Assembly: GCA_041687435.1 (NCBI GenBank)
Contig: JAWLBX010000017.1
Coordinates: forward strand, 1-64,000
Direction: 5' to 3'
DNA length: 64,000 bases
Source: JACKII01 sp041687435
GTDB lineage: Bacteria > Pseudomonadota > Alphaproteobacteria > Bin95
Shown here: one piece after another, positions 19,436-28,478 of the stretch
Numbering within the stretch: the first letter of the stretch is position 1
Layout: the number at the start of each line of letters is the position of its first letter
Position numbers and translations under genes: made by a program
Notes under the pieces: generated by a model
Database searches by the model: none
The model's input: the letters and a program-made list of their open reading frames with translations, nothing else
Told to the model about the DNA's origin: nothing

Positions 19436-20368
19436 ATGGTTTCCATCGTCTTCAAAGCCGGCGCCGGCAATCCACAAGGCTGGCAACGCGAATTGAGCAA
19501 GCGGCTGCCCGGCCTGGATTGGCGCGTCTGGCCGGATGTGGGCGACCCTGCCACGGTGGACTTCATACTGGCATTCAAAGTTGAGCCTGGCTTTTTCGCG
19601 CAATTCCCAAACTTAAAGGGTGTTCTGGCCACCGGCGCCGGCGTCGACGGCCTGTTCGCCGACCCCGCCATTCCAACCCACCTTCCGATCGCCCGGATCG
19701 TTGATCCCTACATGACGCAACAGATGGTGCAGTGGTCTACCTATGGCGTGCTGCACTTTTTCCGCCGCTTCGATGAATATCGCGCCCTGCAAACAAAGGG
19801 CGAATGGCAAGAACTCGGCAGCCCGACCCGTCATCCGAACCGTGTCGGTGTGCTGGGCTTCGGCGAGATCGGCGGGGCCATCGGCCGCGGGTTGCTTGCG
19901 CTCGGCTTCTTCGTCAACGGCTGGACGCGCACGCCCCGAGACCTGGGGCCAATCACCAATTATGCCGGCATCGCGCAACTCAACGCTTTCCTCGCCGAAA
20001 GCCCGTTTCTGATCTGCTCGCTTCCGCTCACACCGGATACCCAGGGCCTGTTGAACCGGGAGCGGCTGGCCAAGCTGCCGAAGGGCGCCGTCCTCTTGAA
20101 CCTCGCTCGCGGCAATCACGTTGTGACCGATGACCTGCTGGCGTTGCTGGAAGAAGGGCATCTTGCCGGCGCCGTCCTTGATGTCACCGACCCGGAGCCC
20201 CTGCCCGCGGACCATCCTCTTTGGCGGCACCCAAACGTCATCATCACCCCGCACGAGGCAGGGCTGACCACCCCGGAAACCGCTGCCGATCAGATCGCCA
20301 TCAACGTGAAGCGTATTCTCGCAGGAGAGCCTGTCGAGAACCCGGTGGACGTAAGCCGGGGCTATTAG
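19436..20368 (+). CDS. ghrA: Glyoxylate/hydroxypyruvate reductase A-like
   Basis: 310 residues, the size of E. coli GhrA. It belongs to the D-2-hydroxyacid dehydrogenases: NADPH loop VGVLGFGEIGGAIG (138-151), active-site Arg in LARGNHVVTDD, Glu in DPEPLPADHP, catalytic His in TPHEAG. It should reduce glyoxylate to glycolate or hydroxypyruvate to glycerate. I chose the ATG at 19436 because AAAGAGG lies just upstream; an in-frame start at 19400 lacks one. It lies 69 bases after gltD and could share its message. Role with the aminotransferase at 25483 in glyoxylate handling is inference. Confidence 0.85.
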   Translation: MVSIVFKAGAGNPQGWQRELSKRLPGLDWRVWPDVGDPATVDFILAFKVEPGFFAQFPNLKGVLATGAGVDGLFADPAIPTHLPIARIVDPYMTQQMVQWSTYGVLHFFRRFDEYRALQTKGEWQELGSPTRHPNRVGVLGFGEIGGAIGRGLLALGFFVNGWTRTPRDLGPITNYAGIAQLNAFLAESPFLICSLPLTPDTQGLLNRERLAKLPKGAVLLNLARGNHVVTDDLLALLEEGHLAGAVLDVTDPEPLPADHPLWRHPNVIITPHEAGLTTPETAADQIAINVKRILAGEPVENPVDVSRGY

Positions 20369-20528
20369 CGCCCGCTGCCTCTCACAAAATTCCCGTTACT
20401 ACCATGGCAGGCATGGGGGAACGCAAGCCATGCGGTTTTTGCGGTGCACCCTTGCGTTTGTGCCTCTCCTATTTCTCCACAAACTCCCTATTTCTGCTGC
20501 AACGCAACATTCTCCAGGAGCAGCAATC

Positions 20529-20741
20529 ATGGGAACCGCGACCGTCTTTGCCCCGAGGCCCGCAGCTTCGACATCTGGCCATAATCTGGCCGCACGCATT
20601 AAAACGGCCCTCCGCGTCTGGGTGGTGCGCATGCAGCAGCGTCAGCAGCTGGCCGCCATGAACACCTATGAATTGCGGGACATCGGCCTCAGCCGGTCCG
20701 ATGCCTTCCGCGAAGTTCAAAAGGCGCCGTGGAAGGGCTGA
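20529..20741 (+). CDS. DUF1127 small protein (first copy)
   Basis: 70-residue basic protein. The C-terminal half, LAAMNTYELRDIGLSRSDAFREV, is the DUF1127 signature common in alphaproteobacteria. DUF1127 proteins have been linked to phosphate/carbon stress and RNA turnover in some species. I chose the ATG at 20529 because AGGAG sits 8 bases before it; a longer reading from 20430 adds an unrelated N-terminus. It is followed by a diverged second copy at 20917. Confidence 0.8.
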   Translation: MGTATVFAPRPAASTSGHNLAARIKTALRVWVVRMQQRQQLAAMNTYELRDIGLSRSDAFREVQKAPWKG

Positions 20742-20916
20742 TTCGCCCCCGGCGTGGCTTTTGCCGACAGGAATCGCTAACGCCGACCCTCACCTGTCTC
20801 TTTCAGCCAATGCCAAGCAGTTTGTGCGCAATCTCTCCGCGGGTCATTCGCATATTGCACTGCACACCGCTTCCCATTCGCCGAATACCATCCAATTCCT
20901 CCCCGGAGTAAGACCA

Positions 20917-21126
20917 TTGGGTACCGCCTCAGTTTTTGTATCGCAACCGATCCGCACATCCCGCCATAATGGCATTCTGCAACGCTTTACCGCGCTATTT
21001 TCCGGCTGGTTCCGCTCGCCGACGCAGAACGAAGACGCCGGGCATCTGAGTGCCGCATTGCGCCGCGACATCGGCCTTGGGCCCAAGGATTACAGTCCGC
21101 AGCCGTTCGCTGGCTGGCAACCCTGA
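20917..21126 (+). CDS. DUF1127-like small protein, diverged second copy (TTG start)
   Basis: Proposed 69-residue protein starting at TTG, with GGAG 8-9 bases upstream. Its beginning MGTASVFVSQP mirrors MGTATVFAPRP of the first copy, and its end has LSAALRRDIGLGPKDY against LAAMNTYELRDIGLSRSDAF. Lengths (69 and 70) agree, which supports the TTG as the true start rather than an upstream in-frame ATG at 20668 that overlaps the first gene. The middle has diverged strongly. Likely a tandem duplication. Confidence 0.6.
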   Translation: MGTASVFVSQPIRTSRHNGILQRFTALFSGWFRSPTQNEDAGHLSAALRRDIGLGPKDYSPQPFAGWQP

Positions 21127-21215
21127 GCCGCCGCCTCTCCGCGGCAGCATTTGAGCCACGGCGGATCAGCGGCTAGGGTGCGGGCTTTCGCGTCTCCCCG
21201 AAAGTTCGCCCTTTA

Positions 21216-21971
21216 ATGTCTGTTCATCCATTCGATCTCACCGACCTGATCGCCTTCGTGGCCGGTGCCGGGCGCGGCCTTGGCCGTGGCTGTGCAATAG
21301 CCCTTGCCGCCGCTGGGGCCGAAGTCGTTTGCGCCGCCCGCACCGAAAGCGAGCTATCGGCGCTAGCTGCCGAGATCGAAGCAGCCGGCGGCAAGGCGAG
21401 CATCTGCGTCCTCAATGTGACCGACCGCACCGCTACGCGCGCCGCCATCGCGGCCCTGCCCCGTCTGGATATTCTGGTCGCCAATGCCGGCAGCAACCGT
21501 CCCAAACCGTATCTGGACGTGTTGGACGAAGACCTGGATTTCCTCCTGGAACTCAATTTGGCTGCAATGTTCGTGCTCGGTCAGGCCGCAGCGCAGAAAA
21601 TGGTGACCCAAGGCCATGGCGGCGCGATCATTCACATGACCAGCCAGATGGGCCGCGTCGGCGGCATGAACCGCAGTGTCTATTGCGCAACGAAATGGGG
21701 CCTGGAGGGGCTTGTGCGCGCCTCCGCCATCGAACTGGCGCAGCATGGCATCCGCGTCAACGCCGTCGCCCCGACCTTTGTCGATACACCGCTCACCAAA
21801 CCGTTTTTTGAGGATCCGGCGTTTTCGGCCTGGGTCATGGACCGCCTCCCTATTGGGCGCCTTGCCACGGTAGAGGAAGTCGCCGCGGCGGTCGTCTACC
21901 TGTCCTCACCGGCGGCGGCAAGCGTCACCGGCACAAGCCTGGCGGTCGATGGCGGCTGGACCGCACAATAG
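21216..21971 (+). CDS. SDR-family oxidoreductase
   Basis: 251-residue classical short-chain dehydrogenase. Cofactor loop GAGRGLGRG (17-25), AR at 41-42 after strand 2 (suggesting NADP), NAG at 90-92, catalytic Ser143, Tyr156 and Lys160 (YCATK). C-terminal VTGTSLAVDGGW is typical. Substrate unknown; relatives act on sugar acids (gluconate 5-dehydrogenase type) or 3-oxoacyl groups. It stands alone between the DUF1127 pair and cspA. Confidence 0.88.
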   Translation: MSVHPFDLTDLIAFVAGAGRGLGRGCAIALAAAGAEVVCAARTESELSALAAEIEAAGGKASICVLNVTDRTATRAAIAALPRLDILVANAGSNRPKPYLDVLDEDLDFLLELNLAAMFVLGQAAAQKMVTQGHGGAIIHMTSQMGRVGGMNRSVYCATKWGLEGLVRASAIELAQHGIRVNAVAPTFVDTPLTKPFFEDPAFSAWVMDRLPIGRLATVEEVAAAVVYLSSPAAASVTGTSLAVDGGWTAQ

Positions 21972-21988
21972 GCCGGAAAATAATTTCC

Positions 21989-22016
21989 TTGCATAATTCT
22001 ATAAATCCGCTATGTA
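21989..22016 (+). promoter_or_regulatory. Candidate sigma-70 promoter for cspA
   Basis: TTGCAT (21989-21994) and TATGTA (22011-22016) are spaced by 16 bases. Transcription from here would give a leader of about 135 bases before cspA, in keeping with the long structured leaders of cold-shock genes. Read by eye only. Confidence 0.35.
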
Positions 22017-22156
22017 TGGGGTGTCTCAGTTACGAATATCTTTGTGTACGATGCTTTCGGCTAACACCTTCTGCCTCACTACCAAGCGACGTTCTGTTGA
22101 GGCAAGAAGCGGCCAGGAGTGCCTGGCTGTTAGCAAACTACCGAAAGAATGGTTAT

Positions 22157-22366
22157 ATGACCCAAGGTACCGTGAAGTGGTTCGATTCCGTCAAAGGTTT
22201 CGGCTTTATCCAGCCTGAAGATGGTTCGAAAGATGCTTTCGTGCACATTTCCGCCGTTGAGCGCGCTGGCCTGTCCGGCTTAAACGAAGGCCAGGTCGTG
22301 AATTACGACCTCCAGCCGGGCAAGAATGGCAAAGCTTCTGCTGAGAACCTCACACTCGTGAAGTAA
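22157..22366 (+). CDS. Cold-shock protein (CspA family)
   Basis: 69-residue single cold-shock domain. RNP1 KGFGFIQP and RNP2 DAFVHIS are intact, and the start MTQGTVKWFD is standard. It binds single-stranded RNA/DNA and melts RNA structure. The ATG at 22157 gives the normal domain length; longer in-frame readings only translate the leader. The message has a long leader and ends at a strong hairpin terminator 53 bases downstream. Confidence 0.95.
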   Translation: MTQGTVKWFDSVKGFGFIQPEDGSKDAFVHISAVERAGLSGLNEGQVVNYDLQPGKNGKASAENLTLVK

Positions 22367-22419
22367 CAGCGCTGCAAAAGCGTGGGCTGTGGAGATTCTG
22401 CGGCTCAGCTAATTGCTGA

Positions 22420-22457
22420 ACTGGCGGAAACCGGCAACGGTTTCCGCCAGTTTTTTT
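22420..22457 (+). terminator. Rho-independent terminator after cspA
   Basis: CTGGCGGAAACC (22421-22432) and GGTTTCCGCCAG (22439-22450) form a perfect 12-bp stem with loop GGCAAC, followed by seven T. Confidence 0.93.
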
Positions 22458-22514
22458 GTGCGCAGATTCTTAATCTCCCAAAATTGTTTCTGATTGGCAT
22501 AAAATCAGCCCTAC

Positions 22515-22557
22515 AGTGATCCACATCACAAACAAATATCCGGCTGCGTCCTAAAAT
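22515..22557 (+). promoter_or_regulatory. FNR/CRP-like site with class II promoter spacing
   Basis: AGTGATCCACATCACA (22515-22530) fits TGTGA-N6-TCACA at 9 of 10 positions and also has the TGAT-N4-ATCA core of FNR-type sites. A TAAAAT at 22552-22557 would serve as -10; the expected start near 22564 places the site centre at about -41.5, the class II activator position. It would drive the small gene at 22593. Confidence 0.5.
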
Positions 22558-22592
22558 AAGGTACAGAGCAACAATGCCGGGGAGACTCAGTG

Positions 22593-22814
22593 ATGGCGCA
22601 TTTCATCTGGTTCGATAACGATAATCTGGACTATGGCGGCATTGGCGTTGTGGAGTATGGCAACAGGCTCGACAGGATCATCGCCAAACGCAGGCCGCAC
22701 GATACAAACGAGACGGCGGAGAACGACAACCCGCCACCCATGGGGGCTCTGGCAGAAACCAATGGCCTCTATGCCGTGATGGAGCAAACAGTCACCGCAG
22801 AGTGCGAAGCCTGA
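22593..22814 (+). CDS. Small hypothetical protein behind FNR/CRP-like promoter
   Basis: 73 residues, starting MAHFIWFDNDNLDYGG. GGGGAGA lies 7 bases before the ATG, and an FNR/CRP-like promoter lies 63 bases upstream, so it is likely expressed. The protein is acidic, soluble and without signal peptide or cysteine pairs; I recognise no family. An opposite-strand frame over the same span has no ribosome site, so I favour the plus strand. Confidence 0.55.
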   Translation: MAHFIWFDNDNLDYGGIGVVEYGNRLDRIIAKRRPHDTNETAENDNPPPMGALAETNGLYAVMEQTVTAECEA

Positions 22815-22815
22815 T

Positions 22816-22998
22816 TCAGGCATAAACCATCGCCCCTTTGTGCAGGGTGAGCCGTGCTCCTATCTTCGGCTGCACGGTGATCCTTGACCAGCAAGGGCCC
22901 GAACGGATCATTCCACCGGGCCGCCAATCACGACTATTGGCTATAGTGTCAGAAGCACCGCGATAGATTTTTCTGATTGTCTTCTGGCTTAGAACCAC
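22816..22998 (-). pseudogene. Possible decayed fragment of a mannose-P isomerase/guanylyltransferase cupin
   Basis: A 60-codon minus-strand reading contains WRPGGMIRSGPCWSRITVQP then GARLTLHKG. This resembles the RPWG...V.PGARLSLQ.H segment of type II mannose-6-phosphate isomerase / mannose-1-phosphate guanylyltransferase, with a two-residue insertion and loss of the His-rich metal loop that should follow. No usable start or domain length. Read as a relic; resemblance is short and could be chance. Confidence 0.3.
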
Positions 22999-23179
22999 CT
23001 AGTTAAACCCAAAGGTAGCACAATTTAAAATTGTGCCTTCCCAGCCAACATCTCCCTAGTTTCAATCGCCGATTGTCGGATGCCCAACCGGATTCAGTGT
23101 TTCTGTCGGCGCCCAATGGCGCCCTGTCCTGCCTTGCGTTTTATTCTAACGACGTCAACCTGGTGATCGGAAGCACGCC
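22999..23179. other. Intergenic region before the epimerase gene
   Basis: No gene seen. The region is AT-richer than its surroundings around 23000-23040 and contains the 19-base palindrome at 23018-23036. It presumably carries the promoter of the epimerase gene at 23180. Confidence 0.4.
23018..23036. repeat. Near-perfect palindrome GCACAATTT-A-AAATTGTGC
   Basis: Two 9-base arms are exact reverse complements around a single A. No T-run follows, so it is better read as an operator-type protein site than a terminator. It lies 144 bases upstream of the epimerase start. Confidence 0.5.
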
Positions 23180-24202
23180 ATGAACCCGTCTGACACGGCC
23201 CAACCTGTGGAATCCGAAGGCCTGGATTGGCAGGCGTTTGCCAAGAACTGGCAGCCATCAGCACGACGCCGCCTTTTCCTGATAACCGGCGGATGCGGAT
23301 TTATCGGTTCGCACCTTGTCGATGCCCTGCTTGCCATGGGGCATGGCGTCCGTGTCCTGGACGATCTTTCCACAGGCAAACGGTCGAATATTCCGGAAGA
23401 TCAGGTTGAGCTGATTATCGGCGATGTCGCTGATCCGGCAACCGTTGGCCGTGCCATGAAGGATGTCGACGGCTGCTTTCATTTGGCGGCCGTTGCCTCG
23501 GTCCAGCGCGCCAACGATGATTGGTCGGAGGTCCACCGCATCAACATGGCGGGCACCGTGGCCGTGTTCGAAGCGGCAAGCAAGGCCGGCAAGAACGGAG
23601 AGCCGATCCCCGTGGCCTATGCAAGCTCCGCTGCCGTTTACGGAGACTCCGATGACCCGGTGTTGACGGAGGATTCGGAAACCGTGCCACAATCTGCCTA
23701 TGGCGCGGACAAACTCGCCTCGGAATTACAGGCTCATGTCGCCGGTTTGGTGCACCACGTTCCGACCATCGGCTTCCGCTTCTTTAATGTCTACGGCCCC
23801 CGCCAGGACCCGGCTTCGCCGTATTCGGGAGTGATTTCGATCTTTGCGCACCGCATTTCCGAAGGAAAGCCGATCACCATCTATGGTGATGGGCAACAAA
23901 CCCGTGACTTTATCTATGTGGGCGATGTGATCCCGCACCTGATCGCCGGAATTGACAAGGCATCCACGGATGCGCCCGTTTTCAACGTGTGTACCGGCGA
24001 GACGACCAGTATTCTGGAATTGGCGGGAACAATTGCGCATCTGGTGGACACCAAGCCCAAAATTCAGTTTGAAGAACCACGCCCCGGCGATATTCGGCAT
24101 TCGCAGGGCGACTCGTCCGAAGCAGAGGAATACCTCCGTGTCAGTGCGGAAACAGAACTGGAAGAGGGACTGGGCGAACTGATCGACAGCATCCGTGTGT
24201 AA
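23180..24202 (+). CDS. NAD-dependent sugar-nucleotide epimerase/dehydratase (GalE/WbpP-like)
   Basis: 340-residue extended SDR. A 30-residue hydrophilic lead precedes the NAD loop TGGCGFIGSH (36-45). Catalytic Tyr174 and Lys178 in YGADK, and the substrate-binding stretch FRFFNVYGPRQDP followed by YGDGQQTRDFIYVGDV. This pattern fits UDP-glucose or UDP-GlcNAc 4-epimerases used for surface polysaccharide. No glycosyltransferase is adjacent, so the exact sugar is open. Confidence 0.88.
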   Translation: MNPSDTAQPVESEGLDWQAFAKNWQPSARRRLFLITGGCGFIGSHLVDALLAMGHGVRVLDDLSTGKRSNIPEDQVELIIGDVADPATVGRAMKDVDGCFHLAAVASVQRANDDWSEVHRINMAGTVAVFEAASKAGKNGEPIPVAYASSAAVYGDSDDPVLTEDSETVPQSAYGADKLASELQAHVAGLVHHVPTIGFRFFNVYGPRQDPASPYSGVISIFAHRISEGKPITIYGDGQQTRDFIYVGDVIPHLIAGIDKASTDAPVFNVCTGETTSILELAGTIAHLVDTKPKIQFEEPRPGDIRHSQGDSSEAEEYLRVSAETELEEGLGELIDSIRV

Positions 24203-24218
24203 CCCAACAGGCGGCTTG

Positions 24219-25367
<1,149 letters not shown>

Positions 25368-25482
25368 GGGGCGGGCTCCGGGATGCGCAAAGACGGGTTG
25401 CGGGCGCGCTTGATACGCTTGACACGCTTTAGGGGCCGTGCTGCCTGCGATGCAAGTTCATTCCTTCGAGGTTTCCACTCTC

Positions 25483-26661
25483 ATGACCCACCGCGCTGGC
25501 CGCCACTTCCTTCAGATTCCCGGCCCTAGCAATGTGCCGGACCGGATCCTGCACGCCATCGCCTTCCCCACCATCGACCACCGCGGCCCGGAATTTGCCG
25601 CACTGGGCCGCCAGGTGCTGGCCGGAATCCGCCGCATTTTCCAGACGGAAGAGCCGGTCATCATCTACCCCGGCAGTGGCACCGGCGCGTGGGAAGCTGC
25701 CCTGGTCAACACCCTGAACCCCGGCGATGCCGTGTTGATGGCGGAGACCGGCCAGTTCGCCGCTCTCTGGAATGACATGGCGCAAAAGCTGGGCCTCAAG
25801 CCCGAGTACATCCCAGGCGACTGGCGCCGCGGGGTTGTCACCGACCAGATCGAAGAGGCGCTGCGGGCCGATAGAGGCCATGCCATCAAAGCCGTGTGCG
25901 TCGTGCATAACGAAACCTCCACCGGCACCACCTCGCGGATTGCGCGGGTGCGCCGGGCAATCGATGCGGCCGCGCACCCGGCGCTGCTGATGGTGGATAC
26001 GGTTTCCGGGCTGGGCTCTATCGACTACCGCCATCAGGAATGGGGGGTGGATGTCACAATCTGCGGTTCGCAGAAGGGGCTGATGCTGCCGCCAGGGCTT
26101 GGTTTCACAGCGGTCAGCGCCAAGGCGTTGGAGGCGCACAAGACCGCCACCTTCCCTCGTGCCTATTGGGATTGGAGCGCGCAACTGGCGGCGAATGAGG
26201 CCGGCTCCTTCCCCTACACACCGGCAACCAACCTGCTCTACGGCCTGAAAGAGGCCATTGCCATGCTGGAGGAAGAAGGCCTCGCCAACGTGTTCGCTCG
26301 CCATCACCGTTTGGCGGAAGCCACTCGCCGCTGCGTCGCGGCCTGGGGCCTGGAAACCCAATGCGCCGTACCGGAGGAATGCTCCGATGTTGTGACGGCC
26401 GTGCGCATGCCGGAGGGGCACAGCGCCGACGCTTTCCGCCGGCAGGTTCTGGAGCGCTTCGACCTGTCACTCGGCAGCGGCCTCGGCAAAGTGGCGGACA
26501 AGGTATTCCGCATCGGCCATCTGGGGGACTTGAATGAGAGCATGCTTATGGGCACGCTGGCCGATGTGGAAATGGGCCTGACGATAGCCGGCGTGCCGCA
26601 CGAGAAAGGCGGCGTGGATGCCGCCATGTCCTATCTGACTGGAAATGCGGGGCCTCGGTAA
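25483..26661 (+). CDS. Serine-glyoxylate/alanine-glyoxylate aminotransferase
   Basis: Class V PLP aminotransferase of 392 residues. It begins with the family pattern FLQIPGPSNVPDRI, has the phosphate-binding YPGSGTGAWEAA (62-73), Asp172 in MVDTVSGLGS, and the PLP lysine Lys198 in CGSQKGLMLPPGL. This matches SgaA-type enzymes that move an amino group from serine or alanine to glyoxylate, yielding hydroxypyruvate or pyruvate plus glycine. I take the ATG at 25483; an earlier ATG at 25438 adds 15 non-family residues. A hydroxypyruvate/glyoxylate reductase lies 5 kb away. Confidence 0.9.
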   Translation: MTHRAGRHFLQIPGPSNVPDRILHAIAFPTIDHRGPEFAALGRQVLAGIRRIFQTEEPVIIYPGSGTGAWEAALVNTLNPGDAVLMAETGQFAALWNDMAQKLGLKPEYIPGDWRRGVVTDQIEEALRADRGHAIKAVCVVHNETSTGTTSRIARVRRAIDAAAHPALLMVDTVSGLGSIDYRHQEWGVDVTICGSQKGLMLPPGLGFTAVSAKALEAHKTATFPRAYWDWSAQLAANEAGSFPYTPATNLLYGLKEAIAMLEEEGLANVFARHHRLAEATRRCVAAWGLETQCAVPEECSDVVTAVRMPEGHSADAFRRQVLERFDLSLGSGLGKVADKVFRIGHLGDLNESMLMGTLADVEMGLTIAGVPHEKGGVDAAMSYLTGNAGPR

Positions 26662-26674
26662 CCGCCCGCCCCGG

Positions 26675-26748
26675 CCTTCACCCTGAGCCTGTCGAAGGGT
26701 GATAGCGTCACGATGAAAGACACCCTTTTGACAGGCTTAGGGTGAAGG
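26675..26748. repeat. REP-like inverted repeat hairpin
   Basis: Arm 26675-26701 (CCTTCACCCTGAGCC...) and arm 26721-26748 are reverse complements with two mismatches and one inserted base, making a hairpin of about 27 bp with a 19-base loop. The unit with core GACAGGCTCAGGGTGA is, from memory, a repetitive extragenic palindrome seen in many proteobacterial genomes. It lies between two co-directional genes and may end or stabilise the upstream message. Confidence 0.75.
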
Positions 26749-26767
26749 CGGGAATGGGGAGAAGCGT

Positions 26768-28405
26768 ATGAGCGACACCTTCGACTATGTCATCGTCGGC
26801 GCCGGCTCCGCCGGTTGTGTGCTGGCGAACCGGCTCTCTGCCGATGGCAAGCACACCGTCTGTATTCTGGAGGCTGGCGGCAAGGATACGCATCCGTTCG
26901 TGCATATCCCAGCCGGGTTCATGAAAACGCTGGTCAACCCATCCGTGAACTGGCTCTATTCCGCCGAGCCGAGCGAATGGACCGGCGGCCGCCGCATTGC
27001 TGCGCCTCGCGGCAAAACGTTGGGCGGCTCGTCCTCCATCAACGGCCACATCTACAACCGCGGCCAGCGGGCAGACTATGACGGCTGGGCGCAGCGCGGC
27101 AACCGCGGCTGGGGTTATGCCGACATCCTGCCTTATTTCAAGCGCACCGAACGCAAGATCGGCGATGGCGACAACACCTTTCGCGGCCGCGAGGGCGGGC
27201 TGACTGTCACGGACACACCCTGGAAGCACCCGCTCTGCGAGGCATTCATCGAGGGCGCGGTCGGCATGGGCATTCCGCGCAACCCGGATTACAACGGCAA
27301 GACGCAGGACGGCGTCGGCTACTTCCAGCGCGCCATTCATAACGGTCGCCGCGTCTCGTCGGCCCGCGCCTTTCTGCACCCGGCAATGGGCCGCAAGAAC
27401 CTTCAGGTCGTCACCCACGCCCACGCCACCCAAATCCTGTTCGAGGGCAAGCGGGCGAGCGGCATCGCATACGACCAGGGCGGCACCCGCAAGACGGTGA
27501 CGGCCCGGAAGGAGGTCATCCTTTCCGGCGGCGTCGTCGCTTCGCCGCAACTGTTGCAAATCAGCGGCATCGGTGACCCCGACCACCTGAAACGCATTGG
27601 TGTGCAGGTTCGTCATGCCTTGCCGGGTGTCGGCCAGAACCTGCGCGACCATTACGCGGTGCGCATGGTGGCCAGGGTCAAGAACATCGATACCATCAAC
27701 GAGAAATCCCGCGGCCTTCGGCTGATGGGCGAGGCGTTCAAGTATTTCACGGGCCAGCCCAGCATTCTCGGCCTTTGCCCATCGCTGGTGCATTGCTTCT
27801 GGAAAAGCCACCCCGCTGTGGATGGCAACGACCTGCAAATGACCTTCACGCCGGCCAGCTACAAGGAAGGCGTGCAAAGCCAGCTCGACGATTTTCCCGG
27901 CGTCACCTGCGCACCCTGGCAGCAGCGGCCGGAAAGCAGCGGCCACCTGCTCGCCCGCTCCGCCAATCCGTTTGAGGCCCCGGAAATCCAGCCAAACTAC
28001 CTGGCGGACGAGATGGACCGGCAGGTGCTGCTCGGCGGCATGCGCCTTGCCCGCCAGTTGCTGCAAACCCCGCAGATGCAACCTTATTACGATCGCGAGG
28101 AATTCCCCGGCGCCGATGCGCAGAGCGACGACGAACTGCTGGCCTTTGCCAAGGAGCGTGGCACCACCACCTTCCACCTGATGGGCACGTGCCGCATGGC
28201 GCCGCAGACCGACACGACAGCGGTGGTTGACGACCAACTGCGCGTCCACGGCATCGACGGGCTCAGGGTTGCCGATGCCTCGATCATGCCGATGATGCTG
28301 TCCGCCAATCTGAACGCCGCCACCCTGATGATCGGTGAGAAGGCAGCGGACATGATCCTGAACAAGGCTGCACCGGAAGCCGTGGTTTTAAAAGATGCAG
28401 CCTAG
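26768..28405 (+). CDS. GMC-family FAD oxidoreductase (choline/alcohol dehydrogenase-like)
   Basis: 545 residues. FAD-binding VGAGSAGCVLANRL at the N-terminus, GMC signature 1 around PRGKTLGGSSSINGHIYNRG, signature 2 around SGGVVASPQLLQISGIG, and the C-terminal catalytic His/Asn region TTFHLMGTCRMAP and SANLNAATLMIGE. Oxidises an alcohol, possibly choline-like, passing electrons to a quinone or oxygen. No betaine-aldehyde dehydrogenase or BetI regulator is adjacent, so a choline role is not supported. It is one of two GMC enzymes in the window (see 32945). Confidence 0.92.
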   Translation: MSDTFDYVIVGAGSAGCVLANRLSADGKHTVCILEAGGKDTHPFVHIPAGFMKTLVNPSVNWLYSAEPSEWTGGRRIAAPRGKTLGGSSSINGHIYNRGQRADYDGWAQRGNRGWGYADILPYFKRTERKIGDGDNTFRGREGGLTVTDTPWKHPLCEAFIEGAVGMGIPRNPDYNGKTQDGVGYFQRAIHNGRRVSSARAFLHPAMGRKNLQVVTHAHATQILFEGKRASGIAYDQGGTRKTVTARKEVILSGGVVASPQLLQISGIGDPDHLKRIGVQVRHALPGVGQNLRDHYAVRMVARVKNIDTINEKSRGLRLMGEAFKYFTGQPSILGLCPSLVHCFWKSHPAVDGNDLQMTFTPASYKEGVQSQLDDFPGVTCAPWQQRPESSGHLLARSANPFEAPEIQPNYLADEMDRQVLLGGMRLARQLLQTPQMQPYYDREEFPGADAQSDDELLAFAKERGTTTFHLMGTCRMAPQTDTTAVVDDQLRVHGIDGLRVADASIMPMMLSANLNAATLMIGEKAADMILNKAAPEAVVLKDAA

Positions 28406-28478
28406 GCGGGGCACCATGCCGCGACGGAACGCGGACGGAACGCCCCCATGTCTATCGCATGACACGAGTATCCCAACG

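Noticed and set aside
20668..20916. Upstream ATG for the second DUF1127-like gene
   Set aside because: It overlaps the first copy out of frame and adds 83 residues without similarity; the TTG at 20917 gives a length and N-terminus matching the paralog.
21989..22156. Longer cspA reading beginning at 21989
   Set aside because: It only translates the leader; the cold-shock domain starts at 22157.
26708..28249. 513-codon minus-strand open frame opposite the GMC oxidoreductase
   Set aside because: Shadow of the GMC gene; its N-terminus is merely a translation of the REP-like hairpin.
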